NCBI GenBank assembly: GCA_951813555.1
Contig: OX638344.1
Location: 1,364,001-1,428,000, forward strand
Direction of reading: 5' to 3'
Length of the DNA: 64,000 nucleotides
Source of the DNA: an uncultured Acidimicrobiales bacterium
Lineage (GTDB): Bacteria; Actinomycetota; Acidimicrobiia; Acidimicrobiales; Bin134
Positions 50,601-64,000 of the stretch are shown piece by piece. Each line of letters starts with the position of its first letter. The stretch's first letter is position 1. Position numbers and translations under genes: made by a program. The notes beneath the pieces are model-generated. The model had not been told where the DNA came from. It searched no databases and saw only the letters and a list, made by a program, of their open reading frames with translations.

Positions 50601-53600
50601 CCGCCGCATCGGCACTCCCGGTCGGTACCCGTTCGTGCCCGGGCTGCCCAACCACCCTGAGATCATCGAGGTGAAGAAGCTGCCCCACGAGACAATCAAT
50701 TTTGGCGGCATCTGGCATACCGACACCGCCTATCTGGAGCGGCCGCCCATGGCGTCGATGCTGCTGGCCCGGGAGGTGCCCGCCGCGGGCGGTGACACCG
50801 AGTTCGCCAACATGTACGCCGCCTTCGACGCTCTGTCCGACGGTTTGAAGGATTTCCTGCGGAGTCTGCGGGCGGTGAACAGCTCGGCGCTGGCCGACGT
50901 GTCCAAGACCCGGGAAGACCGCATCGCCGATGCCGCCAACGCGGGACACGAGGCTGGCGAAGACTACGAGGCCGTTCATCCGGTGGTCCGCACCCACCCC
51001 GAGACCGGTCGACAGTCTCTTTACGTCAACGTGGCCCACACCGCGCGGTTCGAGGGAATGACTGAGGAGGAGAGCAGGCCCTTGCTGCGGTTTCTGTTCG
51101 CCCTCCAATCCCGCTCAGAGTTCACCTGCCGGTTCCGCTGGGAGGTGGGATCGCTGGCGCTTTGGGACAATCGCTGCGCCATGCACAACCCAATCAACGA
51201 CTACCACGGCCAACTCCGGGTCATGCACCGCATCACCTTCGAGGGCGACGAGCCCCGGTAAGTGTGGGTCAGACGATTCGCGAATCGGAATCGGCCGACC
51301 AGTAGCGGTCTCGCAGATAGCGCTTCATTAACTTGCCGTTGGGGTCGCGGGGCAGAGAATCATCGAATTCCACCGCTCGAGGGCACTTGAAGGCAGCCAG
51401 CCGCTCGGCGCACCACCTCAGCAGGGCGGCCTTGGTTTCGTCGTCTGCCCGGTCCGGGTCGATCAGCTGAACCACGGCCCTCACTTCTTCGCCCAAGTCG
51501 TCGTTGGGCACGCCGATCACCGCGGCATCGGCCACCTCGGGGTGCATGATCAGCGCGTCCTCGATCTCCTGGGGGTAGATGTTGACCCCGCCGCTGATGA
51601 TGGTGTGGGCCACCCGATCGGTGAGGTACAGGTAGCCGTCGTCGTCGAGCCGCCCCATATCACCCAGCGTGCGCCAGCCTCTTGGGTGGGCGGCGGCTGC
51701 GGTGCGCTCGGGATCGTTGTGGTACTGGAATTCCCGTCCCCCATCGAAGTACACCACCCCGATCTCGCCGGTGGGCACCTCGTTGCCGTCGGGGCCCACG
51801 ATGTGCACCGGCTGCAACGGCCGACCCACCGAGCCGGGGTGGGCCAGCCACTCCTGCGATGAAATGGCGCTATGGCCGATGTCTTCGGTGCCGGCGTAGT
51901 ACTCGAACAGGATCGGCCCCCACCACTCGATCATCTGCCGTTTGACCTCCACCGGGCAGGGAGCGGCGGCATGTATGGCCAACTGCAAACTGGACATATC
52001 GGCGGCCTCCCGGACACCGGCGGGCAGCTTCAGCATCCGGGAGAACATGGTGGGCACGAACTGGGCGTGGGTCACCCGGTACTCGCTGATGAAGCGAAGG
52101 CAGTCGGCCGGGTCGAACCGCTCCATGAGCACCACAGTTCCCCCCACCCGATGCACGCACATGCAGAACACCAGCGGGGCCGAGTGGTAGAGGGGAGCGG
52201 GCGACAGATACACGCTGGTGTGGTCCACGCCGTAGTTGGCCATGCCTAGCGCAGTCTGCACCGCGGGGTTGGCAGGGTCGCCGATGGCAGTTTGGGCCGT
52301 CGGCTTGCGGATGCCCTTGGGCCGCCCGGTGGTGCCCCCGGAGTACACCATCTCCCGCCCCTCGCCCTCGTCGGCGATCGGCGCGGTGGGCAGGCCGGCC
52401 GCGGCCTCAGCCATCGGCTCGAATCCGGCGATGCCTTCGGTGCCGGTGGTGAGGCTAACCGGCACCCGGGCCAGATCCAGCTCGGCCACCACCGGGGTGG
52501 TTCGACCCGAAGCGACCACGGCGGCGGCTCCGCAGTCGTCGAGCACTGCCTGTAGCTCGCCAACGGTGAGGTGATAGTTGATCGGGGTGTAGATCAACCC
52601 GGCCAGCTGGGCAGCCCAGAACACTGCCAACGATTGCGAGGTGGTCTCCGACACGATGGCCAGGTGGTCACCGGCTTTGAGGCCCCGGGACCGGAGCAGA
52701 TGGGCCAGCCGGTTGGCTTCTTCGTCCAGGGTCCGATAGGTGATCACCTCACCGGTACGCCCCATGATCACCGCGGCATGGTCGGGCATCTGGGCCGCGA
52801 ACCGGCGGGGGTGGAGCATCTCCGAGTCCATCGGCGGGACGATAGTTGCCCCTGAGCTTCGACAGGTTCACGGCAATAATCGGGCGGCAGTGCGCCCACT
52901 AGGGTGAGGCCAGTTTTCAGGCAATCAGGGAGAAAACAGCCATGTGGCACGAGGAGCAGCTATTGGTCGACGGGGAGCTGCGGGACGCTGACGGGGGCGG
53001 TGTATTCGAAACGGTGAACCCGGCCACCGAGGAAGTGCTGGGCGTGGCGGCCAACGCCACCGAAGCCGACGCTTTGGCCGCAGTGGCCGCGGCCCGTCGG
53101 GCGTTCGACACCACCGACTGGGCTCGCGACCATGAGTTTCGGGCCCGGTGCCTGCGTCAGTTCCACGCCGCCATGGAGCACCATCTTGAGGAAATGCGGG
53201 AGCTGACCGTGGCCGAGGTGGGCTCGCCGGTGATGCTCACCCACGGCGGCCCGCAGCTTGAAGCCCCGGTGGCCTCGGTCAAGTGGGTGGCCGATATGAT
53301 GGACGACTACCAGTGGACCGAGGACCTTGGGGAGGTTGAGGCCTACGGCGGCCTCCACCGGCGGTGGATCGAGCGGGAGCCCGTGGGGGTGGTGGTCGCC
53401 ATTACCGCCTACAACTTCCCAGTCCAGCTCAACCTGGCCAAGCTGGGACCGGCCCTGGCCGCTGGCAACACCGTCGTGCTGAAGGGGGCGCCCGACACCC
53501 CGTGGTCGGCGCTGGCATTGGGTCATCTGATCGCCAACGAGACCGACATCCCACCCGGTGTGGTCAACATCTTGACCTCGGCGGAGAACTCGGTGGGCGA

Positions 53601-56600
53601 GGTGCTCACCACGCACCCCGATGTGGACATGGTGACCTTCACCGGCTCCACCGCCACCGGGCGAAAGATCATGGCCGCAGCCAGCGCCACGGTGAAGAAG
53701 ACCTTCTTGGAGCTGGGGGGCAAGAGCGCCTATGTGGTGTTGGATGACGCCGACGTGCAGGGCGCGGCGGCCATGAGTTCGTTCATGATCTGCACCCACG
53801 CCGGGCAAGGGTGCGCCATCACCACTCGCCTGGTGGTCCCCCAGTCGATGGCCGACACCGCCGCCGAGGTGATCTCGGCCACGCTGGCCACCATCCCCTA
53901 CGGCGATCCCACCGATCCCGGCGTGATGATGGGACCGCTTATCAACGCCCGCCAGCGAGACAAGGTCCACAATCTGGTGACCGCGGCGGTGGACCAGGGG
54001 GCGACGCTGGCCGCCGGCGGCAAGCGGCCCGAACACCTGCCAGTGGGCTACTACTACGAGCCCACCGTGCTCACCGGGGTTGGTGAAAACGACCTCATTG
54101 CCCAAGAAGAGGTCTTCGGGCCAGTGCTGGCCATCATTCCCTATGAGGGAGGCGACGATGAGGCGGTGCGGATCGCCAACAACTCCATCTACGGACTGTC
54201 GGGCGCGGTGAGCAGCGCCGACCCCGAGCGGGCCCGGGCGGTGGCCCGGCAAATCCGCTCGGGCACCATCAGCGTGAACGGCGGTCTGTACTACGCCCCT
54301 GACGCTCCCTTCGGAGGCTTCAAGCAATCGGGCATCGGTCGGGAGATGGGCGTGGCCGGTTTCGAGGAATTCCTAGAGATCAAGACCCTGGCCGAACCGG
54401 CCGCCTGACCATCGGGCCGGGGCCGACATGACAGAAACAGGAGAGTGGGCCAGCATTCCGCTGATGGCCCAGTCAGCCGCCGAGCGGTTTGGTGGTGCCC
54501 CTGCCGTTGTCGAGGGCGACAAGGTCGTGACCTACGCCGAGCTGGGACAGCGAATCGATCAGGCGGCCGCAGCTATGCAGGCTGCCGGGGTGCAGCCCGG
54601 CGACCGGGTGGCGGTCTGGGCCTCCAACCGCTCGGAGTGGATCATCGCCGCGCTGGGACTCCAATCCGCTGGGGCTGCGCTGGTGCCGGTGAACACCCGA
54701 TTCAAACCGGCCGAAACCGCCTACATCCTGGCGCGCAGCCGGGCCCGACTGCTGGTGGTCGAATCCGGGTTCGCCGGCATCGACCCGGCGGGCTTGTTCG
54801 ACCAGGCCGATGCCGACCTTTCCGGTCTGGAGCAGATTGTCGTGCTGCCGCCAGGAGAGTCTGGAGAAGTGCCCAGCGGCGTGTCGTGGGCAGATTTCCT
54901 GGCTGCTGGCGACGCTGTGCCCCCAGCCGCGGTGGAATCCCGGCGCCGTGCGGTGGGCCCCAACCTGATCAGCGACGTCCTGTTTACGTCGGGCACCACC
55001 GGCGCCCCCAAGGGGGTGATGATGACCCACGTCCAGACCCTGCGGCAGTTCTCCGACTGGTGCGACTTTGCCGATCTGCGAGAGCAGGACCGGTATCTGA
55101 TCGTCAACCCCTTCTTTCACATGTTCGGCTACAAGTCCGGCTGGCTGGCCTGTCTGATGCGGGGGGCGGTGGTGTATCCGATGCCGGTATTCGACGTCGA
55201 CCGCGTGCTGGAGATGGTGGAAGCCGAGCAGATCACCGTATTTCCCGGCCCTCCCACCGTGTACCAAACCATCCTCGACCATCCCTCTCGCGCTGATCGC
55301 GACCTGTCCAGCCTGAGGGTGGCGGTCACCGGGGCGGCCGATATCCCGGTGGAGCTGATCCGCCGTTTGCACGAGGAACTGCCGTTCGAGCGCATCTGCA
55401 CCGGCTACGGCCTCACCGAGGCGGGGACCTGCACGGGAACCCGGTCTGGCGACGACTACGAGACCATCGCCACCACTGTGGGTCGGGCCATGCCCGATCT
55501 CGAAGTGCGGGTAGCCGACGGCGACCATGAAGCAGCCCGAGGGGAAGTCGGCGAGGTGCTGGTGCGGGGCTTCAGCGTGATGACCGGCTATTTCGACGAA
55601 CCCGAGGCCACCGCGGCGGCCATCGACGACGACGGGTGGCTCCATACCGGCGACTTGGGAACGATGGACGACCGGGGATCCCTCAAGATCGTCGGTCGGA
55701 TAAAGGACATGTTCATAGTCGGCGGCTTCAACGCCTACCCCGCCGAGATTGAGAACATGCTGCTGGGCCATCCCGACGTGGCCCAGGCCGCAGTGGTGGG
55801 TGTGCCCGACGAGCGGTTGGGGGAGGTGGGCCGGGCCTTCATCGTGCCCCGGCCCGGCGCGGCTATCGATCACGACGAGCTGATCGCCTGGTGCCGGGAG
55901 CACATGGCCAACTACAAGGTGCCCCGGTCGGTGGTGCTGCGGGAGTCGTTCCCCCTGAACGCCACCGGCAAGGTGCTGAAAGACGAGCTTTTGGCCGGCA
56001 ACTAAGTCGACGGCGGCGCAAACTGGAGCTTCAGCTCCCTCCTGAGTGTCTTGCCCGAGGGAAGACGGGGGATGGCCTCCACGATGTGCACCGTATGGAG
56101 GCGCTTGTAGGCGGCCAGCGAATCGGCCACCAGCGCCTTCAACTCCTCGACAGAGGCATCGGCTCCGGGGATGAGCTGCACGGCGGCGGTCACCGCCTCG
56201 CCGGCGTCGGGGTCGGGCACTCCGAATACGGCACAGTCGGCCACCGCGGGATGGCCCAGCAGCACGGCCTCTACCTCAGCGGGGGCTACTTGGAAGCCCT
56301 TGACCTTGATCATCTCCTTGACCCGGTCGGTGATGTGCAGCCACCCGTCGGGCTCCATCCAGCCCACGTCGCCGGTCCGGTACCAGCCGTTGGCAAAGGC
56401 GTCGGCGTTGGCCTCGGTGGGCAGGTAACCGGCCATCATCGCCGGGCTCAAAGCCTGGATCTCGCCAACTTCGCCCGGAGGCAGCACTTCCCCGGTTACC
56501 AGGTCGGCGATGCGAATCTCCACGTCGTGAACCGGCGGGCCGGGAGAATCAAGCCGCCACACGTCAGGCCGGTGTACCGGGTTGCTGGTGAGCACTGGGG

Positions 56601-59600
56601 CTTCGCTGGCACCGTAGGCCGGCATGAACGGAACGCCGGTGCGCTCGGTCACCCTCTCAGCCACGCTCTCGGTGACCGGGGTGGCCCCCCACATGATGTA
56701 GCGCAGCGACGACAGGTCGTACCGCTCTAGGTCGGGGTGGTTGGCCATGGCCAAAGCGATTGGGGCTACCGCCATTTCCAAGGTGATGCGGTCGGCTTCG
56801 ATGGCGCCCAGCATGGCGTCAAGGTCGAACCGGGGGTGGAGGCGCACCGACGATCCGGCCCACACCGACGAGAGCAGGTTGAGCAGCCCGAGGATGTGGA
56901 ACGGCGGGGTGGTGATCTGAAAGCGGTCTTCTGGGGTCAGGCCCAGCACCGACCCCCAGATGATGGTGGCTGCGTTGATGCTGGCATGGGTGTGGCGCAC
57001 CGCTTTGGGCATCCCGGTGGTACCTGAGCTGAACATCAATATGGCCTCGGTTTGGTCCCAATCGAGGTCGATGGTGACGGGCTCGACCGGACTGTCGGCC
57101 ACGGCTGCGACCGCGGGATCGTCGTCGAGGTGGATCACTCGGTCGGCCAGAGGGGCGGGCAGGCGAAGGTGGGTGTCACCGTCGGTCACAGCCAGCACCG
57201 GCTCGGTGAGATTCACGGCGTGGGCGGTTTCGGACTCTTTCCAAGCCGAGCTGATCATCACCGCCGAGGCCCCCAACTTGAGGATCCCGAATACGGCGGT
57301 GAAAAACTCGGGTCGGTTGGAGGCCATCACTGCCACTCGCTGGTGGGCCCCTGCCCCGCTATCGGCCAGCAGGCGAGCGAAGCCGTCGGCCTGTCGATTG
57401 AACTCCCGATAGCTCAGCGCTTGGTCTTCGAACCGGATGGCCACCCGGTCTCCGATCCGGTCGGCGGCCGACTCCAACAGGCTGTGAACGCTGATGCCCT
57501 GGGGATAGTCCAGCGGCGGGAAAATTGACGACATGGCCTAGCGCTCAGAGTCGGCGGGGAAGCCTTTGCCCTCGAGTTCAGGATCGAGGGGCAAGTCGAA
57601 GCAGTTGAAAGCCACCGCCAAGGTGTCGTAAGCGCCGACGGTGAACAGCAAGTCCATTATCTGGCGGGTGTCGTAGGCCTCGGCCAATTCATCCCAGATG
57701 GCATCCGACCATCGGTGGTTGTGGTGAACCTCGTCCACCGCCCGAAGCACCAGGGCATCGGCCGGGTCCCATCCTTCAATGGAGTCTGCGGCGGTACGGT
57801 CGACCTCATCGGCGGTCAGACCCACCTCGAGGGCGGCGGCCGAGTGCTGGACCCATTCGTATTCGCTGCGACGCAGCCACGCCACCCGCAACACCACCAG
57901 CTCAATAGCCCGTCTGGGCAGGGTGTTGAAGTAGAGCAGATGGCGGTTGAACGCCAAGAACGCGTTGGCCAGTTCGGGATAGTGGGCCAGCACCGACAGG
58001 GCGTTGTTGGGCCGCCTCACCTGCTGCTTGCGGTCGGCTTTGCGCTTGTCGTAGGCCGAGCCCTCTGGGGGGCGCATGGGCTCCATGGCGGCAAATGCCT
58101 CGGTCGTCCACTCCGGCAACTCCAGCGGGGCTATCCGCGGCCTCCTGCCAGGGTTGTTGGTGTTTTCGGCCGAGCTGCTCACCCAGTCCTCCTTGGATTT
58201 CTGCTCGGATGGTAACCGACCTTCCGGCAACGTCGATCCCCGCTGGTTGACCGGCGTCTGATATGAACAGGGCTGCGTCCAACCACGAGGAGTAGCTGTG
58301 CGCATTGGACTGATGGTGGGGCCCGAGCGGCGCCGGTATGCCACCAAGACGGCCCACATGATCGAAACGGCCCAGCAGGCCGAAGATGACGGGTTTGCCT
58401 CGATTTGGATTCCCCAGATCCCCGACGAGTTCGACGCCATGACGGCGGCGGCGCTGATCGGATCGGCCACCTCGACGGTGGAGGTGGGCACTGCGGTGGT
58501 GGTGGCCCAAACCCGCCACCCAATCGCCCTGTGCCAACAGGTGCTATCGGTGCAGTTGGCCTGCGAAGGCCGTTTCGCCCTGGGGTTGGGGCCGTCGCAC
58601 CACTGGATCGTGGAGGACATGCTGGGGCTGTCCTACGACCGACCCGCGGCCCAGATCCGCTTTTACCTGGACGTGCTGGACCAGGCCTTGGCCGGTCCCG
58701 GTCCGGTCCAGGTTGACAATGAGCACTTCCAGATCGACAACCCGCTGGACATCACCGACCAACCCGCCACCCCGGTGCTATTGGCCGCGCTCGGGCCGGT
58801 GATGCTGCGGCTGGCCGGCACCCGCACCGACGGCACCACGCTGTGGCTGGCCGACGAGCGGGCCATCGGCGAGTTCATCGCCCCCCGGATCACCGCTGCG
58901 GCCACTGAGGCCGGTCGCCCCCCGCCTCGGATCGTGGCCGGGGTCCCGGTGTGCTTGTGCGCTCCCGGCGAGGTGGACAACGCCAAGGCCCGGTCCGAGC
59001 GGTTGTTGGCCGAGGCCGAGGTATCCCCCAACTACCAGCGGCTGCTGGATCGGGGCGACGCCCACGGGGTGTCCGACATCATGGCTGTGGGTGACGAGGC
59101 CGCGGTGCTGGCCCGGCTGCGGTCGTTCGCCGACGCCGGGGTAACCGACTTGTCGGTGCGGGTGCTGCCTGTGGGCGACGGCCGCGACGAGCTCATCGCC
59201 TCCAGCGAGCGCACCCGGGAGTTCCTGGCCTCGTTGACCCCGGAGATTTAGCGGCTAGGCCGCGGGCTGGACCTGGTTGAGGGGGTTCATCCCCGGGCAG
59301 CCCTTGGCCCGCTCGGGGATCTCTTCATAGTCAATGGGGGTGGCCACCTCGGCTTTGGTGGGGCAGAACTGCTCGGCCAGCGGGGCCAGCGCCTCCAAGT
59401 CAAACCCGTAGACCTCAGCAGCATTGGTGGTGAGGATCTTGGTGGTCTCTTCCTCGGTGAGGTTGGCGAAGGTGAGCCGCAGGTGCTGGCGAGTGTGGGG
59501 GTGTGACCCTTCGATGTGGGGATAGTCGGAGCCCCACATGACGCGGTCGATGCCCACCGTGCGGGTGGTCAGTGCCTCAGAGGGCCTCAGGAACGATGCT

Positions 59601-62600
59601 CCGATGTAGCACTGGCGGGCGAAGTACTCGCTGGGGGTGAGCGACATGTCGGCCACCGCCTGGCTGCCGAACACGGTCTCGGAGCCGTACTTGGAGTACT
59701 TCATCCGGTGGAAGAAGCTCTCCAGCTTCTCCAGAGTTTCAGGCACCCAGGCGGTGCCGGTCTCGGTGGTCACGTACTTCAGCGTGGGATAGCGCTCGAA
59801 CACCCCGGAGAACATGAGGTGCCACAGCGCCCGCTGGGTCCACCAGGTGGCCTCCAGGATGAACATGGCCAAAGATGAGGGGAAGTGGTTGCCGTAGTTG
59901 GGCGAACCGCCTCCGGCGTGATGGTTCAACGGCAGACCGGCGGCCGCGGTGGCCGCCCAGATGGGCTCGTAGCTATTGGAGTACAGCGGCTCGAACGGCG
60001 AGTCGGGCGGGGCGCCGGGGATCAGCACGCCACCGGTCAGACCGTTCTCGGCCGCCCACTCGATCTCATTGACCGAGCCCTCCACGTCGCCCAAGAACAC
60101 CTGGGCGATGCCGGCTCGGCGCCCGGGGGCCTGGCTCACGAAATCGGCCACCCACCGGTTGTGGGCTCGCAGTCCGGCCCAGCGGTGCTCAAAGTTGTCG
60201 CTATAGGGCGGCGCCTCGAAGGCGGTGGCCGCCGGCGGGGCGAACGGGGGTTGCGTGTTGGGGAACAGCACCTCGGCAATAAACCCGTCGGCCTCCTGCT
60301 CGGCTAGGCGGTCAGACGACGACCAGTTGCGGTGGCCCCACACGTCGGGGTCACCGTCCACCCCCACCTCCATGGGCGAGCGCTCCATGTCGGCGAACAT
60401 CTCCTTGCGCCGCTCGTTGAAGCCGTCCATGAAGTCGGCCCACTCGTCGAACTCGGCGTGATAGCGCGACTCCAAATAGGGCCTGTAGTCCCGCAGATCA
60501 GCCCCACAATGGGTGTCTGCGCTGATGACGATGTGATGTTCCATCGGCTTCCCCTTGTTATCTCAAAAGTTAGCGGTTCACGTCGATGACTACCCGGCCG
60601 CGGATGGTGCCGGCGAGGATGTCGGCGGCGGCGGCGGGGACGTCGGCAAGGCCGATGGTGGTGGTCATGGCGTCGAGCTTGGCGGTGTCGAGGTCGCGGG
60701 CCAGGCGGTTCCATGCTTGGGCTCGGCGCTCGGCAGGCTCGTAGACGCAGTTGATGCCGGCCAGGGTGACGGCCCGCAGGATGAAGGGGGCCACCGAGCT
60801 GGGGAAGTCCATGCCCTGGGCTAGGCCGCAGGCGGCCACGCATCCGTGGGGCTGGGTTTGGGCGACGATGTTGGCCAGGGTGTGGCTGCCCACGGTGTCG
60901 ACTCCTCCGGCGAAGCGGGCCTTGCCCAGGGGGCGGGCCGGTCCGGAGAGCTCGTCGCGGTGGATCAGCTCGGCCGCGCCCAGCTCTCGCAGGTAGTCGC
61001 CTTCAGACTCGATGCGGCCGCTGGAGGCCACCACCTCGTAGCCCAACTCGGCCAGCACGGCCACGGCCACGCTGCCCACCCCGCCGGCGGCACCGGTTAC
61101 CACCACTGGGCCGGAACCGGGGGCGATGTCGTGTTCTTCCAGGGCCAGCACGCAGAGCATGGCGGTATAGCCCGCAGTGCCTACGGCCATGGCCTGATGG
61201 GTGGTGTAGGCGTCGGGCAGAGGAGTGAGCCAGCCACCGTCCAGGGCTGCTTTGGCGGCCATGCCCCCCCAGTACGACTCGCCCAGGTCCCAGCCGTTCA
61301 CGATTACCCCGTCGCCCGGCGACCACGCCGGGTCGTCGCTGCTGGCCACTGTGCCGGCCAAATCGACGCCAGGGATCATCGGCCAGTTGCGCACGATGGG
61401 GACGCCGTTGACGATGGCCAAGCCGTCCTTGTAGTTGAGCGTGGAGTAGTCCACGTCCACGATAACCGGCCGGTCAGGCAATTCGGCATCGTCCAACTCG
61501 GTGATGGAGTGGGAGCGGTTGCCGTCGTCGTCTTGGCTAAGGAGTAGGGCCCTGAACATCCCGCCACTCTGTCAGACCTTTGGGTGTTTGCTCTATCCGG
61601 CGGGACGGCGGGCTTTGTCGCTACCACCACCCGGCGGGCATCGGGGGGCTCTGTTTGATGGGGTCGTGGTGGCGGGTCCTGTCCCGGCCCAGCCCGCCGC
61701 CCGCAGCCCTGCGAGGACGGCGGGCTGGGTCGGGACAGGCCCCGCCACCACGACCCCATCAAAATCAGTCCGCCGCCCCGCCGGGAGGTGGTAGCGACAG
61801 AACCCGCCACTAGACCAAGCATCAACAACCCCCCGGCGACTAGACATTTAGCTCGTGGCCAAACACCCGTTCCACGACGTCGCCGTTGTCGGCATCGCCA
61901 ATTCCGAACAAGCTCGTGTCCTAGAAGGCCACGACTCCACGACAATTACCTTCCAAGCCGTCCACCGCGTCCTAGCCGACACCGGCCTGACCCCGTCGGA
62001 CATCGACGGCATCGCCGCCGGCCCATTCAGCGGCCCCCTCACCTACTACATGCGAAACGGCCCGTCGTGGCGGCACTACATGGCCCCGTCCATCCCCACC
62101 ATCTTGGACGCTGCCTCCGCCATCGCCACCGGCCAGTGCCACACCGTACTGGTGGCCCACGGTTCGGCTGGCGTCTACACCGAGCGGGCCTCCACCGCCC
62201 CATGGACCCGACCGGCCCACGAGTTCGTGGTGGCCTACGGCATGTTCACCGCGGCCGAGTTCGCCCTCATTGCCCAACGTCACATGCATATGCACGGCAC
62301 CACCCCCGAGCAGTTGGCCACGGTGGCCGCCACCATCCGCAACAACGGTCACGCCCACCCCGATGCGGTGTACCACGGGCGGGGGCCGTTCACCCCCGAC
62401 GACATCTTGGCGTCGCGCATGGTGGCCGATCCGTTCCACCTGCTCGACTGCGCCATGACATCAGAGGGGGCGTGTGCGCTGATCCTCACCACCCGGGAGC
62501 GGGCCCAGGATCTGCCCACCAAACCGGTGTACATCCTGGGCGGGGCGTGCGACAGCTTCGGCCCCTCCTACCAGCATCCCCCGGCGTGGGATTTGGCCGG

Positions 62601-64000
62601 CCCCAGCGGCCGGAACAACGGTTACACCGGCCGGTGGGCGGCCCAAAAGTCGTTCGCCATGGGCGAGCTCGGCCCCACCGAGGTGGACGTGTGCGAGTTC
62701 TACGACCCGTTCTCGTTCGAGATCATCCGCCAGTTCGAGGCCTACGGGTTCTGCGAGGAGGGCGAGGGTGGCGAGTTCATCATGGACGGTCGCATCGGCC
62801 CCGGTGGCCAGTATCCGGTGACCACCGACGGGGGCACCATGTCGTTCAGCCACGGCGGGGCCGCGGTGCAGCAGCTCCAGCGGGTCATACGGGGGGTGGA
62901 ACAGCTTCGGGGTACTTGCGCCACGGCCCAAGTGCCCGACGCCCAGGTGGCCATGTGCTCCAACGGCGGGGCCGGTGCGCTGTTCACCGACGTGATGCTG
63001 CTGGGAACGGAGACCCCATGAGCGAGATCCTGCAACCCCAGTCGCCCGGCATCCCCCTGCCGGTGCCCACCCTGTTCTCCCAGCCCTACTGGGATGGCTG
63101 TCAGATCGGCGAGCTCCGCTACCAGCGGTGCCGGGACTGCGGCGTCATCACCATGGACCCGGCCCCGGCCTGCTCGGCCTGCTTCTCGCCCAACCTCGAT
63201 TGGGAGGTCAGCACCGGACTGGGCGAGGTGTACTCCTGGACCACCGTGTGGCGCCCCCAGACCCCGGCATTCACCGTGCCCTACGTGGCCGTGATCGTGA
63301 CACTGGACGAAGGATTCTGGCTGCTGGCCAACCTCATCAACTCCCCGGTCGACGCCGTTCGCGTCGGTATGCGAGTCAAGACCACGTTCGTGGAGGTGAG
63401 CGAAGAGATCACCCTGCCCTACTTCGAGCCGGCCGACTAGCTAGCTGGAGGGCTCCAAGTAGACGTGGGTGGCGGCGGGGACGATTTCGCGCAGGCGAGC
63501 CTCCACCGCGGCTATGGCCGCGGGCATCTGGTCGCCGGATAAGTGGTCGGCGAAGTCCACTTCGGCGGCCACCAGCAGTTCCTCGGGTCCGAGGTGCTGG
63601 GTGCGCAGGTCCACCAGCCGGTCGATCTCGGGTGAATTCTCCAGCGCCGCCCGCAGCCGCTCCCGGTCTTCGGCGGTGGCGCTCTCGCCGATCAGGAGGC
63701 TCTTCATCTCGATGGCCAACACGATGGCGATGATCCCCAGAAGCACACCGATAACCAGGGTGCCCACGCCGTCCCAGCGGGGCTCCCCGGTGACCTCGGC
63801 CAGCACCACGGCAATGAGGGCGAACACCAAGCCGAACATGGCCCCGAGATCCTCCAGCAGCACCACCGGCAACTCGGGGGTGCGGGAGCGGCGGATGAAC
63901 GTGCCCCACGAGAGCTTGCCCCGCACCTTGTTGGATTCCACGATGGCGGTGCGGAACGACAGCGACTCCACCACGATGCCGAAGATCAGGATCCCGATAG

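Overview
This is a 64 kb GC-rich, gene-dense stretch of a bacterial chromosome. Gene content points to an actinobacterium of the Acidimicrobiia type: luciferase-like (LLM, often F420-dependent) oxidoreductases, five AMP-forming acyl-CoA synthetases, amidohydrolase-2 proteins, many SDRs, a thiolase-like/DUF35 pair, menaquinone synthesis and NMT1- and Liv-type ABC importers. Many starts have no Shine-Dalgarno sequence but carry a TANNNT-like -10 box about six bases upstream, which suggests leaderless mRNAs. I see no rRNA, tRNA, CRISPR array, integrase or transposase.

Layout: 1-560 is the 5' part of an LLM gene cut by the window edge. 614-5352 (minus) is an operon of a GntR/LacI-type regulator, an NMT1-like lipoprotein, a nucleoside phosphorylase and an SsuBC-like ATPase and permease. 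It looks like an uptake-and-phosphorolysis system for a nucleoside-like compound. 5387-8242 holds a GNAT protein, a foreign-looking Fic gene and a scar made of pieces of GNAT and LLM genes. 8260-16769 has two acyl-CoA synthetases, DUF445, a formylglycine-generating enzyme, an LLM enzyme and a stand-alone AAA ATPase. 16879-24314 (minus) is a PLP decarboxylase, an alpha/beta hydrolase and a complete Liv ABC importer with a LivM-LivG fusion, divergent from an AraC regulator. 25528-30443 is a men operon (MerR-like, MenF, MenD, MenH, MenC). 30449-36366 carries an SRPBCC/MFS divergent pair, an unknown two-gene unit, a broken LLM gene, a P450 and a DUF4143 ATPase. 36363-45436 has hydantoinase A/B, a dienoyl-CoA-reductase-like SDR, an enoyl-CoA hydratase, a MaoC hydratase, an amidohydrolase and an orphan Liv-type binding protein. 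45457-51261 is an arylsulfatase with three SDRs, divergent from a TauD-like dioxygenase. 51269-64000 has three acyl-CoA synthetases, an aldehyde dehydrogenase, a carboxymuconolactone-decarboxylase-like protein, an LLM enzyme, an amidohydrolase, an AcuI-like reductase, a thiolase-like/DUF35 pair and a partial CDF transporter.

Together the genes describe a heterotroph that imports organic compounds and degrades them through CoA thioesters. The formylglycine-generating enzyme at 11.8 kb is the expected activator of the sulfatase at 46-49 kb. The thiolase-like protein lacks the usual nucleophilic cysteine and sits beside DUF35, as in steroid side-chain retro-aldolases.

The least ordinary layer is a set of small accessory insertions (Fic, AAA ATPase, a two-gene unknown unit, DUF4143 ATPase) between metabolic genes. 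Two of them are bordered by a second, diverged copy of a neighbouring gene's 3' end. A roughly 200-bp near-palindromic element occurs once almost intact and once decayed. No single previously undescribed system is proven here; the best candidates are the insertion-scar pattern, the palindromic element, the unknown two-gene unit and the phosphorylase/ABC operon.
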